Assembly: GCF_014193675.1 (NCBI RefSeq)
Contig: NZ_BLXZ01000003.1
Span: forward strand, 248,001-312,000
DNA length: 64,000 nucleotides
Origin: Geomonas limicola
GTDB taxonomy: Bacteria > Desulfobacterota > Desulfuromonadia > Geobacterales > Geobacteraceae
Direction: 5' to 3'
Shown piece after piece: positions 1-7,253 of the stretch. Under the pieces are notes generated by a model. It was not told the origin of the DNA. It did no database searches and saw nothing but the letters and a program-made list of their open reading frames with translations. How positions within the stretch are numbered: position 1 is the first letter of the stretch; each line of letters opens with the position of its first letter. The position numbers and the translations under genes are program-made.

Positions 1-77
1 CACCACTCATAGAGCTTTCGCAGGTTGTCGTCACTGTCAGGCAGCCAACCCGTCTCCCTTTCCACCTGACAGCTCAA
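1..77 (-). CDS. Partial hypothetical protein, N-terminus only
   Basis: An open frame runs off the left edge of the window. Translation from a TTG at 75-77 gives about 25 residues beginning MSCQVERETGWLPDSDDN and stays open to base 1. The TTG is preceded at a proper distance by AAAGGAG (on the minus strand), which is why this start is preferred over the in-frame GTG at 63-65. The gene is divergent from the ferritin-like gene to its right, so the roughly 100 bases between them should hold both promoters. Nothing in the short piece identifies a family. It could still be a chance frame. Confidence 0.35.
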   Translation of the reverse strand, partial: MSCQVERETGWLPDSDDNLRKLYEW

Positions 78-174
78 GCGCCAACTCCTTTCCTCACGGT
101 CATTTTTTGATATACTGAAGCTATCCGATCTTCTCCCTGCGGTGTACGGGCTCTGCCCGAAAAAGGAGATAGCC

Positions 175-660
175 ATGAACGTTTTCGACTGTGCCATAAA
201 GATAGAAGAGGAAGCCAGGCAGTACTACGAAACCATCGGCTCACAGAGCCGCGATCCCGAGATGAAGCACCTGTTCTCCATGTTGGCAGCATCCGAGGAG
301 GAGTTCCGCGACCAGCTTATGAAAATGAAAGCAGCCCTGCCGCCGGAACAGGCCAAGGCCGACGGGATGGACGGTGCGGTCTGCTCGTTCCGCCCGCTGC
401 TCACCGAGCGCGAGTTGCTGGAGGTCGTGAAAGACGACCATGACCTGTACCAGCTCTCCATGCGCGAGGCGGAGGAAGAGATCAAATTCTACGAGGAACT
501 CGCCGCCAAGACCAAAGATCCTGCCACGCGTAACTGTCTCACGATGCTCGCCGAGGAGGAGCGCCGACACCTGCAGGTGGTGGAAAACATCTATGAGTTT
601 GTCGAAGCCCCCAAGACCTTCCTCGCCTGGGGTGAGTTCAGCAACCTGAAAGATCTCTGA
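175..660 (+). CDS. Ferritin-like / rubrerythrin-family diiron protein
   Basis: 161-aa protein with the four-helix ferritin-like pattern: two similar halves of about 70 residues, each with an E..A..YYE/E..FYEEL helix followed by an acidic EEE-rich helix. The second half keeps a canonical diiron motif (EEERRH), but the first half has EEEFRD where EExxH is expected. The metal site is therefore incomplete or altered compared with classical rubrerythrin, and no C-terminal rubredoxin (CxxC) domain is present. Members of this superfamily detoxify peroxide or handle iron in anaerobes; the specific role here is not known. The start at 175 is chosen because AAGGAG lies just upstream; an in-frame GTG at 142 has no such signal. 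A strong terminator follows, so it is probably a single-gene transcript. Confidence 0.8.
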   Translation: MNVFDCAIKIEEEARQYYETIGSQSRDPEMKHLFSMLAASEEEFRDQLMKMKAALPPEQAKADGMDGAVCSFRPLLTERELLEVVKDDHDLYQLSMREAEEEIKFYEELAAKTKDPATRNCLTMLAEEERRHLQVVENIYEFVEAPKTFLAWGEFSNLKDL

Positions 661-678
661 GAGGGAATTTCAGGCATG

Positions 679-708
679 AAAAAAGCCCGCGCTGCGGGCT
701 TTTTTTTT
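679..708 (+). terminator. Rho-independent terminator of the ferritin-like gene
   Basis: A 7-bp stem (AGCCCGC / GCGGGCT) with a 3-base loop is followed by eight T residues, 20 bases after the stop codon. Confidence 0.9.
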
Positions 709-863
709 AGGGCAAGGTTTGAAAAGATTGAACGAGGCGTCACAGATAAATGGGAACCGACTATAGATCTGAAGCTTACGACCTTGATCCAGTGTCCGGC
801 GTCTTACTTATAAAACAACCCACATGAGCCTCATCCCATTCATCCCATTTATCCCTGTTGGTT

Positions 864-1151
864 TCATTCCAGCATCCCGTCCATCCCTGTCTCGGTCCGT
901 GCCGCATCGTCGGCGCTGTCGGGATCGCATTCCGGGCGCAGGTATCTTTCCAGTTCGTCGAAGAGGCGATCGGTAGTCAGCTTGAGCGCCGCTACCTGGT
1001 CCAGCGACGCCGGCCCTCCCTGCGTCGCCGAGAGGTGCAGACGGTCCACCATCCCCTTCATTTCGCGAAGCATGTTGTAGGTGTTCCTCAGCATGAGGTA
1101 CGAGCTTTCGCTCAACTCCTCCACCCGTTCGATACGCAGCGTCGCTGTCAT
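864..1151 (-). CDS. Small helical protein of unknown function
   Basis: 95-aa, mostly alpha-helical, charged protein (begins MTATLRIERVEELSESS) without cysteines, signal peptide or membrane segment. No family is recognised. The start at 1151 is chosen because GGAGGGG lies just upstream; the frame stays open further 5' but runs into the ferredoxin gene. It starts 22 bases after the ferredoxin stop and is likely co-transcribed with it, which might mean it is a partner of the ferredoxin, but nothing in the sequence proves that. Confidence 0.6.
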   Translation of the reverse strand: MTATLRIERVEELSESSYLMLRNTYNMLREMKGMVDRLHLSATQGGPASLDQVAALKLTTDRLFDELERYLRPECDPDSADDAARTETGMDGMLE

Positions 1152-1173
1152 GTTCCCCTCCCCTGCTCTCGGG

Positions 1174-1362
1174 CTAGCGCCAGTGGATGCAGTTAACCGG
1201 GCAGCTGTCGATCGCCTCCTGGACGCTTGCCTCGTCAGCCCCTTCCTGGTCGTACGCCTCGGACACACCTGCGTCGTTGAGGCGGAACACTCCGGGAACC
1301 AGGCTTTCGCACAGCCCGCACCCTATGCAGACATCCTGATCGACATATACTTCGCGTGCCAT
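1174..1362 (-). CDS. Single-cluster [4Fe-4S] ferredoxin
   Basis: 62-aa soluble ferredoxin beginning MAREVYVDQDVCIGCGLC. Three cysteines lie in the CxxCxxC block near residues 12-18 and the fourth in a C-terminal CPVNC motif, as in monocluster ferredoxins of the Fer4_13 / Desulfovibrio ferredoxin type. The second cysteine of CPVNC could make a disulfide or be an alternative ligand. It is a one-electron carrier of the cytoplasm. AGGAGGAG sits upstream of the ATG at 1362. It lies downstream of hgcB and the DUF1540 gene on the same strand, so it may supply electrons to a nearby redox enzyme; that link is inferred from position only. Confidence 0.85.
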   Translation of the reverse strand: MAREVYVDQDVCIGCGLCESLVPGVFRLNDAGVSEAYDQEGADEASVQEAIDSCPVNCIHWR

Positions 1363-1597
1363 AACTCCTCCTGTTGCTGATGTCATTTAAAATGTGCACT
1401 GCTGACGCCGCCTGTCGTTGAGCAGGCGCCGCCGGGCCAGAAACTGGACCGGCAGGCTGCTGGCTTGTCCTGAGGGGCGGAGCCGGCGACGCTCAATAGC
1501 ATACCGTAGCAAAGGGAAAAGTCGACAATACTCCTAAGGGAGCCGGGAAAGAGGCGAGCGACGAAGAAGGGGGCGGGACCGATGGGTGGATCCAAGG

Positions 1598-1894
1598 TTA
1601 CCGGGGGGTGAAGGTCATGCAGTCGGGATGTGACTCATGTTTGCCGATGGTAACGCTGGGGGCGGTGCATTCGAGGGAACTGTTGAGCTTGCAGGATTCT
1701 ACCTTGCAGGCGCCGATGCCACCCTGGACATCGACGATCCCTGCCTGCTGGTTGGTGTGCACATAGGTATCGCAGCTCGGGCAGGGGTCGCTGGGGCCGC
1801 CCACGGTGATCGCCAGCGTGTGGCAGGCGTTGTGTTTGTTGTACGCGCAGTCCGTTACCTCGCACGAGGTGATTCTTACCATCTGTTTCTCCAT
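1598..1894 (-). CDS. DUF1540-type cysteine-rich protein, two repeats
   Basis: 98-aa protein with two copies of the DUF1540 cysteine pattern: residues about 11-41 contain C...C.YN....C and then C..C, and residues about 63-92 contain C...C..N....C followed by a final C. Ten cysteines in all suggest a metal-binding or Fe-S/zinc protein, but the biochemical role of the family is not known. A perfect AAAGGAGA lies upstream of the ATG. It follows hgcB by about 150 bases on the same strand, so this stretch places three thiol- or cluster-rich proteins next to the mercury methylation pair. Whether it is part of that transcript cannot be decided from sequence. Confidence 0.75.
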   Translation of the reverse strand: MEKQMVRITSCEVTDCAYNKHNACHTLAITVGGPSDPCPSCDTYVHTNQQAGIVDVQGGIGACKVESCKLNSSLECTAPSVTIGKHESHPDCMTFTPR

Positions 1895-2040
1895 AGCATT
1901 CTCCTTTGCCCTGCCCCCTTCTCGCTTAGGATTTTTTAACAGTTCCTAACCGATAGTCAAGCAGGTAAGAGAAACGGATGGTGCAGCACCCCCTAGCCGG
2001 GCTGCAGCGAAGCCGAACTGCTCCTTGCGGGACGCACCCG

Positions 2041-2331
2041 TCAACCGCAGCTGCCGCCACCCAACCCCGGGATTTTTTTCTCGCGCAGCCACTCGTTGAT
2101 GATCCCGGTGGCACAACCGACCCCGGAGTCGACGGAGATCGCATCGACCGGACAGTTGCCGGCGCAGGCACCACACTCCATGCAGGCGTCCCGGTCGCCG
2201 ATGCAGGCGCGTCTGGCCTCGAGCACGAATACCTGGTGCGGACAAACCTCGAGGCAACGGCCGCAGCCGATGCAGCGTCCCTGGTCCAGCTCCAGCGTGG
2301 CGACGTTGGACAGGTAGCGAAAGCCTTTCAT
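2041..2331 (-). CDS. hgcB: HgcB, ferredoxin partner of the mercury methyltransferase
   Basis: 96-aa 2[4Fe-4S] ferredoxin. The clusters are bound by CIGCGRCLEVCP (about residues 20-31) and CMECGACAGNCP (about 50-61). After the clusters comes the HgcB-specific extension with an extra conserved cysteine (VGCATG, about residue 73) and a cysteine at the extreme C-terminus (SCG). HgcB is known to reduce the HgcA corrinoid and is required with it for Hg(II) methylation. The gene begins 13 bases after the hgcA stop, and its AAGGAGG overlaps that stop codon, so the two are translationally coupled. The usual vicinal cysteine pair at the tail is only a single Cys here, followed by Gly and then a TGA stop. 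Confidence 0.92.
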   Translation of the reverse strand: MKGFRYLSNVATLELDQGRCIGCGRCLEVCPHQVFVLEARRACIGDRDACMECGACAGNCPVDAISVDSGVGCATGIINEWLREKKIPGLGGGSCG

Positions 2332-2344
2332 TTCCCTTGCCTCC

Positions 2345-3508
2345 TTACTTGACCAGGGTTCCCACCAGAGCCAGGCACAGGCTCGCCACCAGCGCGCCCC
2401 CCAGGACCGGCAGGCTGAGCCGCATCTCCTTTTTCACCCCGGAACGCGAGGTGTAGGTGGTGCAGCCGGTGAAATTGAGGGTGTAAAAGGAACTCACTGC
2501 GGGAAAGGCGAGGAAGGAGGCAAGCTGCACCGGCCAACTCCAGAGCGCTCCGCCGGCCACGGCATAGAAAACCGCACTGAAGGCAAGACCGGCCAGGGCC
2601 CCTTTGACCGCGAAGCTGCGCCCGGGGATGAAGGGAAGCAGGACCGGGCCCAGTGCGATGCCGGTAAACACCGCTCCCAGGTACCCCAGGAGCGCTGTCA
2701 GCGCGGCGCTCGAGCCGGCAAGGATCAGCGCCGCCAGGTAGAGCCCGCCTCCCAGCACCAGAAGCGTCTTCAGCACCAGGACGATCTCCACCGGTACCAG
2801 CACCAGGCGCTCATACATGGTGAAGCTGAGTTCGCGCATCGCCGGAGTGGTTCGCTCGCCGTTATCCAGGTATTCCGGAAGGTCCTCGGCGCGGATAGTT
2901 GCGTAGCGGACCGAGAACCCGGTCTGTTTCAGCACCTCGTGGGCGGCAATGCCCGGCGCCCCGAGGATCGGCAGCGTAACACGCCGGTGCGTCACCACCT
3001 TGGCGAGCCCGCTCTCGGCAACCCGGCGCACCAGTTCCCCGGTTCCGAAGGTCCCCTTCCCCGCCGCACACCAGACGTTGATCCCGAAGGTCTCCAGCAC
3101 CAGGAGCCAGACATTTCTTCCGGCAAGTACCCGGCGCACCAGGTCGTAGGTCATCTTGTAGTTCGCGGTCACCAGCACCGGCGCCTCCGGGGTCGGTGTA
3201 CCGATAGCGTACAGACCGGGGGGCACCAGGAAATCCATCCGGTTGATCCCCCAGCGTGCCTTGCAGGCGCCCAGGTGGTCGGACATGGCGAGCTGACTCG
3301 TTATCCTCGGCACCCGCCCGGCCGGCGTTTCCAGCCAGCTTTCAAACCCCGGCACCTTCTCGTCGATAGTTCCGCCCCCGGCGGACGTGCGGGGACCTCA
3401 GCAAGGTGGCGCATCCGGATCGCTACTCGGGGCGCAGCCGCCCGTCGTCTCCTTCGGCTTGGCCATTTCGATCTTCTTGAACTGCCGCATCTTTACCGGC
3501 TTTTCCAT
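2345..3508 (-). CDS. hgcA: HgcA corrinoid mercury methyltransferase, candidate selenoprotein with in-frame UGA
   Basis: HgcA transfers a methyl group from its cobalamin cofactor to Hg(II), forming methylmercury. The cap-helix motif NVWCAAGK, whose cysteine ligates cobalt, is present (Cys 147 in this numbering), and the C-terminal part (about residues 240-387) has the expected membrane segments. The domain starts near VPGFESWLETP. The only start codon close to that is a GTG at 3355 with no ribosome-binding site. In the same frame an ATG at 3508 is preceded by AAGGAG at ideal spacing and encodes MEKPVKMRQFKKIEM and a Gly/Cys/Pro stretch, then a TGA at 3398-3400, then open frame into HgcA. The TGA stands after Pro-Pro-Cys and before Gly-Pro and is followed by a hairpin, so a Cys-Sec-Gly-Pro motif (Sec at residue 37) is proposed. 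If the TGA is a real stop, the gene is 2345-3355 with a short leader ORF. HgcA identity is near certain; the Sec reading is inference. Confidence 0.9.
3374..3400 (-). promoter_or_regulatory. Candidate SECIS-like hairpin directly after the hgcA UGA
   Basis: On the minus strand the TGA (3400-3398) is followed by a 7-bp stem, GTCCCCG (3396-3390) with CGGGGGC (3380-3374), closing a 9-base loop CACGTCCGC. Bacterial SECIS elements are hairpins just 3' of the UGA with a G near the apical loop start. Here the loop has GU, but the stem is shorter and nearer to the UGA than in the best studied cases. It is consistent with selenocysteine insertion, not proof of it. Confidence 0.4.
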
Positions 3509-3614
3509 CGGGTTCTCCTTGCCCAAAGGGATCGCCGGCAGATGCCGCACGCTCCCCTCCCTCATCTCATTTTTTCAGCGCGTTCACATTCTTAAGGTGA
3601 ACGGGCTGCCGGGT

Positions 3615-3971
3615 TCAGCGCGGTGCGGCCAGCACAGCCGCACCTTCCCGGGGAAGTTTTTTCAGTCGCTCCAGGTCCGCGCGGGCCGCTTCGGTGGCAG
3701 GGAGGAAATTGCGCAGCACCGGGACAAGGAACTGCTGAATCGCCCCCAACGAACGGTTGATCGAGTAGTGGATCCAGACCCCCTCGCGACGGTCCTTGAG
3801 CCAGCCGGCATTCTTCAGGATGGCCAGCTGCCTCGAAACCGTCGACTGCGGTAACTGCAGCACCGCCACCAGGTAGCAAACGCAGAGTTCATCCTCTTCG
3901 AGAAGCAGGGCGAGAATACGCAGCCGGGTTACGTCGTCCAAGGATTGGAAGAGAAGTGCCATGTTTTCCAT
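3615..3971 (-). CDS. ArsR/SmtB-family metal(loid)-responsive repressor upstream of hgcAB
   Basis: 118-aa winged-helix repressor. The N-terminal part (FQSLDDVTRLRILALLL) and the recognition region (LPQSTVSRQLAILKNAGWL) are typical of ArsR. The motif ELCVCYL in the helix before the recognition helix matches the ELCVCDL metalloid site of classical ArsR, with both cysteines kept. It probably represses its own promoter and the downstream hgcAB, released by As(III) or another thiophilic metal. ArsR-like regulators beside hgcAB are known from other methylators. The start at 3971 (MENMALLF) is chosen because the promoter leaves almost no leader; the frame is open upstream but would run through the promoter. 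The gap to hgcA is 106 bases. Confidence 0.88.
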   Translation of the reverse strand: MENMALLFQSLDDVTRLRILALLLEEDELCVCYLVAVLQLPQSTVSRQLAILKNAGWLKDRREGVWIHYSINRSLGAIQQFLVPVLRNFLPATEAARADLERLKKLPREGAAVLAAPR

Positions 3972-3977
3972 GGCGGG

Positions 3978-4007
3978 GACTATATCCATAAATGTGGATA
4001 TAGTCAA
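3978..4007 (-). promoter_or_regulatory. arsR-hgcAB promoter overlaid by a 28-bp operator palindrome
   Basis: On the minus strand TTGACT (4007-4002) and TATAGT (3984-3979) are separated by exactly 17 bases. A 28-bp inverted repeat (3978-4005) with perfect 10-bp arms GACTATATCC / GGATATAGTC covers both boxes. The expected transcription start falls at or within a base or two of the arsR ATG at 3971, so the mRNA would be leaderless or nearly so. This is the geometry of an autoregulated ArsR operator. Confidence 0.8.
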
Positions 4008-4130
4008 GGGAAAGAGCAGGTGGGAATTCCGACCGGCCAAAGGATACCAAGCTTGCAGCAGCCGGATTATGAACGAACGCAGTGTTCGAGTGAGATAAAA
4101 CCGTGCCCCCAGGAATACGAATACATCCGC

Positions 4131-4166
4131 AAAAACAAAAAGAGGCGGCCTCCCGGCCGCCTCTTT
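4131..4166 (-). terminator. Terminator of pyk
   Basis: A 12-bp GC-rich stem (AGAGGCGGCC / GGCCGCCTCT) is followed on the minus strand by a T-rich tract (TTTTTGTTTTT), just after the pyruvate kinase stop. Confidence 0.88.
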
Positions 4167-4187
4167 CATTCTGATATCGTTCGTGAA

Positions 4188-5648
4188 TCAATCGCCCCCG
4201 TCACACGAGGAATAAAAGTCGTCGTTGTCCAGGCGATGTACCTTCATCAGGTTGGTGGTGCCAGGGCTCGAGAGTGGGCTTCCCATGGTGATGACCACGA
4301 CGTCCCCCTTCTTGAGCGGGCCACTTGTCAGTACCGTCTTTTCCACCGAGCGGATCTGGGCCTCGGTGTTCCCCTCGATGACGACCAGAAGCGAGTGCAC
4401 CCCCGCGTAGAGCGCGAGTCGGTTGGCTACCTTGGCAAAGGGGGTTACCGCGTAGATCGGGGATGCGGGTCGGTACTTGGAGACCAGTTGTGCCGTGCTC
4501 CCGGTCTGGGTAAAGGCGAGGATCGCTTCCGCCCTGACCCCCTCGGCGACCCGGCAGGCCGCCTGACCGATCACCTCGGCCAGACAGGGGAGCCCGTCCT
4601 TTTCGGGGATCGGGTAGAACACCTGGGTCTTCAACTGCGGGTCTCCCTCGACGTCGCGCGCCACCTGGACCATCATGGTGACCGCTTCGACCGGGTACTT
4701 GCCGGACGCGGTCTCCGCGGAGAGCATGATCGCATCGGTGCCATCCAGGATGGCGTTTGCCACGTCGGAGACCTCGGCCCTGGTGGGACGCGGGTTCTGT
4801 ATCATGCTCTCCAGCATCTGGGTCGCGGTGATTACCGGCTTCCCCGCGGCGTTGCAACTGCGGATGATCCCCTTCTGGATCAGGGGGACCTTCTCGGGGC
4901 TGAGCTCCACCCCCAGGTCGCCGCGCGCAACCATGATGCCGTCCGAGACTGCGAGAATCGCGTCGAAGTTCTCTACCGCCTCCGGCTTTTCGATCTTGGC
5001 GATCACCCTGAGTTCGGACTGGTGCGCCTTGAGGATGTCCTTCAGCTCCTGGACGTCCGAGGCCTGGCGCACGAAGGAGAGCGCCACGTACTCGAGCTCC
5101 TCGCGGATGCAGAACTCCAGGTCCTCGCGATCCTTTTCGGTGAGGGCCGGCGCCGAGACGTTCGCGCCGGGAAGGTTGATCCCCTTGCGGTCCTTGAGGA
5201 TTCCACCACTCACCACGGTGCAGTGCACGTCCTCGCCCTCGACGCCCACCACGCGCAACTCCATGAGCCCGTCGTCCAGAAGGATGCGGTCCCCCGGAAC
5301 CACGTCGCCCGGCAGACCGTGGTAGATGGTGGGGATCAGGTTGCCGCTCCCCATGATGTCGCGGGTGGTGATGATCACCTCGCTCCCCTGGACCAGTTCG
5401 AGCGCGCCCCCCTCCATCTTGCCGGTGCGGATCTTGGGCCCCTGCAGGTCCCCCAGGATGGCGACGGCGCATTCGTTTCGTTGCGACAGTTCGCGGATGG
5501 TGCGGATGATGGCAGACTTGGCAGCCTGCTCACCGTGAGAGAAGTTCAAGCGGAAGACATCGACGCCCGTCTGCATCAGCGCATTGAGGCGTTCCTCGGA
5601 ATCGCAGGCGGGGCCTACGGTGGCGACAATCTTGGTACGACGCAGCAT
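4188..5648 (-). CDS. pyk: Pyruvate kinase
   Basis: 486-aa cytoplasmic enzyme that converts phosphoenolpyruvate and ADP to pyruvate and ATP. The sequence has the family marks in order: TKIVATVGPA at the N-terminus, RLNFSHG, the B-domain between about residues 75 and 170, the active-site segment VIAKIEKPEA (about 215), MVARGDLGVEL (about 240), and ITATQMLESMI (about 270). The C-terminal allosteric domain is complete. Length is typical of bacterial type II enzymes. GAAGGAG stands upstream of the ATG. It is a single-gene transcript: its own terminator follows and it is separated from the nosL-like operon by more than 400 bases. Confidence 0.97.
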   Translation of the reverse strand: MLRRTKIVATVGPACDSEERLNALMQTGVDVFRLNFSHGEQAAKSAIIRTIRELSQRNECAVAILGDLQGPKIRTGKMEGGALELVQGSEVIITTRDIMGSGNLIPTIYHGLPGDVVPGDRILLDDGLMELRVVGVEGEDVHCTVVSGGILKDRKGINLPGANVSAPALTEKDREDLEFCIREELEYVALSFVRQASDVQELKDILKAHQSELRVIAKIEKPEAVENFDAILAVSDGIMVARGDLGVELSPEKVPLIQKGIIRSCNAAGKPVITATQMLESMIQNPRPTRAEVSDVANAILDGTDAIMLSAETASGKYPVEAVTMMVQVARDVEGDPQLKTQVFYPIPEKDGLPCLAEVIGQAACRVAEGVRAEAILAFTQTGSTAQLVSKYRPASPIYAVTPFAKVANRLALYAGVHSLLVVIEGNTEAQIRSVEKTVLTSGPLKKGDVVVITMGSPLSSPGTTNLMKVHRLDNDDFYSSCDGGD

Positions 5649-5991
5649 ACAGGTAGCTCCTTCATGGTGTAGTCAGAGCGTGATCCCACGCTCCATCCGG
5701 CGCCCCTCGGATAGACTGGAGCGCGGCAAAACCGGCGGGTCGGGCCAAAGGGACCCTTTTCATCCCATCGGATAGGTTAAGGGTTACACGAGAAAGACGA
5801 AATATACAATCCTTTTTGGACTCATGAAGGAAGATGTAACGCAAGGGTAACCTGCAGCGGCAGGCTGGGGAGAGCGGCAGGATTTCGCGTGGTGGCCCCG
5901 TCAGATCCCCTAAGATCCGTTGAATCCGCCTTCCCGTTTTTTTCTGGAGATGTTCACTGTACCGCGGGGCAGAAGGAAGCGAAAAACTGGG
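5649..5991. other. Intergenic region, pyk upstream side
   Basis: No convincing gene. An open frame of about 150 codons on the minus strand (5662-6123) has no ribosome-binding site, overlaps the end of the nosL-like gene and has no protein-like pattern. The AT-rich stretch around 5790-5840 is the likely pyk promoter zone, but no clear -35/-10 pair is visible. Confidence 0.5.
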
Positions 5992-6027
5992 CAAAACAAA
6001 GAGGGCCACCGAAAAATCAGGTGGCCC
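5992..6027 (-). terminator. Terminator of the 6.1-11.4 kb operon
   Basis: An 8-bp stem (GGGCCACC / GGTGGCCC) with a 9-base loop is followed on the minus strand by CTCTTTGTTTTG. It lies about 55 bases after the nosL-like stop codon. Confidence 0.8.
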
Positions 6028-6082
6028 GCTTACGGCTTTAACCGTAGATCCTGGAACGTGGAATTTGGAAACCGCCTCTTGC

Positions 6083-6547
6083 CTATTCGGACTGGGCCGG
6101 CTTATCCATTTCGGCAACCTCATTTTTTAAGAGCTTCAGCACCTCTTCCCAAGGGGTGATCGCCCCCCCCTGCTCCTTGACGAAACGGCCGGCATCTTCG
6201 GAGCGGGCAAAGGACCACTTACCCGGCGAGGTCATCACGCCGCGCTCCCGGCCCCCTACTACCCAAACGGCACTCTTGGCCTCGACAAGTTCCTTGCTGT
6301 AGAAGTCCGCGACCCTGAGCGAGGCCTGTTTCTTCCCCGACTTGAGGATATCCTCCACCGCGCAGTGCACGCTGCAGGTGGCGGCCTCACTGCCGTCGGC
6401 GTAGCGGACCAGCGCGCGGCTGTGGGCGAAAAACACCCGATCCATGCCGCAGCGCACGCAGTCGACCGTCTTGTCCACCCCTTCCAGGGCAAAGGCGGAA
6501 CCAATCAGCGTCAGGACGAAAATCAGCAGCATTGCGATGCGTTTCAC
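6083..6547 (-). CDS. NosL-like exported metal-binding protein
   Basis: 154-aa protein with an N-terminal signal peptide (MKRIAMLLIFVLTLIGSAFA). The mature part has CVRCGMDR followed by a conserved segment with DGSEAATCSVHC, the layout of NosL, a periplasmic copper carrier of nitrous oxide reductase maturation. Unlike typical NosL, there is no lipobox cysteine at the signal cleavage site. No nosZ lies in the window, so it probably serves another copper- or metal-dependent periplasmic protein. It is the last gene of a tight operon, 12 bases after the ABC ATPase, matching the NosL/NosFY idea of a chaperone linked to an ABC exporter. Metal and client are unknown. Confidence 0.75.
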   Translation of the reverse strand: MKRIAMLLIFVLTLIGSAFALEGVDKTVDCVRCGMDRVFFAHSRALVRYADGSEAATCSVHCAVEDILKSGKKQASLRVADFYSKELVEAKSAVWVVGGRERGVMTSPGKWSFARSEDAGRFVKEQGGAITPWEEVLKLLKNEVAEMDKPAQSE

Positions 6548-6559
6548 GTTGTCATCCTC

Positions 6560-7252
6560 CTAGTTCTCGAAGGCGCGGCCGTCGCGCATCTCGATGCGCC
6601 GCCCCGCCAACCGGGCCAGTTCCGGGTTGTGGGTCACCATGACAATGGTAAGCCCCGAGCTGCGGTTCAAATCGGTGAGCACTTCGCCGATCTCGCCCGC
6701 CCTTTTGGTGTCCAGGTTCCCGGTCGGCTCGTCCGCCAAAAGGATCTCCGGACGGTTCACCAGGGCGCGCGCTATGGCCACCCGCTGCATCTCGCCACCG
6801 GAGATCTGCCCGGGAAGGTGGTTCATGCGGTGCTCCATGCCGAGCATCTTCAGCAGCCGCTCCACTTCCTCCTCGGCGCCGGGCTTCCGGAAAAAGGCGA
6901 GGGGCAGCGCCACGTTCTCCAGGACGGTCAGGGTCGGGATCAGGTAAAAGTTCTGGAAGATGTAGCCGAACACCTCGCGGCGCACCCGGGTCAGTTCCTT
7001 CTCGCCCAGCTTCTGCCCGTGACCGAAGACCGTTTTCCCCGCCAGTTCCAGCTCTCCGGAGCTCGGGTTGTCCAGGCACCCCAACAGGTTGATGAGGGTG
7101 GTCTTGCCGCTTCCCGAGGAACCCATGAAGGAGACGAACTCCCCCTTGGTGATGGAAAGCGAAACGCCGTCCAGCGCCTGAATCTCTTCGCTGCCGCGCC
7201 GGTAGACCCGTGTCAGATCCCGCGCCTGTAAAGACAAGCAGTTCGTCGCCAT
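6560..7252 (-). CDS. ABC transporter ATP-binding protein, LolD/MacB type
   Basis: 230-aa ATPase. Walker A is GSSGSGKTT (about residue 44), the signature is SGGEMQRVAIARAL (about 150), and Walker B is ILLADEPTGNLD (about 170). The family energises FtsX-type permeases such as LolCE and MacB, which act on periplasmic substrates or lipoproteins rather than moving solutes through the membrane. The gene ends 12 bases before nosL-like and starts 1 base after the permease stop, so these two surely form the complex. Its substrate is not apparent. Confidence 0.93.
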   Translation of the reverse strand: MATNCLSLQARDLTRVYRRGSEEIQALDGVSLSITKGEFVSFMGSSGSGKTTLINLLGCLDNPSSGELELAGKTVFGHGQKLGEKELTRVRREVFGYIFQNFYLIPTLTVLENVALPLAFFRKPGAEEEVERLLKMLGMEHRMNHLPGQISGGEMQRVAIARALVNRPEILLADEPTGNLDTKRAGEIGEVLTDLNRSSGLTIVMVTHNPELARLAGRRIEMRDGRAFEN

Positions 7253-7253
7253 A

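Noticed and set aside
1995..2043. A second Sec-type UGA at the end of hgcB (TGA after Ser-Cys-Gly)
   Set aside because: The following 15 codons (RVRPARSSSASLQPG) do not look like an HgcB tail, and ending in Cys-Gly is normal for the family. The TGA is read as a stop.
3945..5672. Long open frame on the plus strand opposite pyk
   Set aside because: It is the complement of pyruvate kinase codons in GC-rich DNA, with no ribosome-binding site and no domain pattern.
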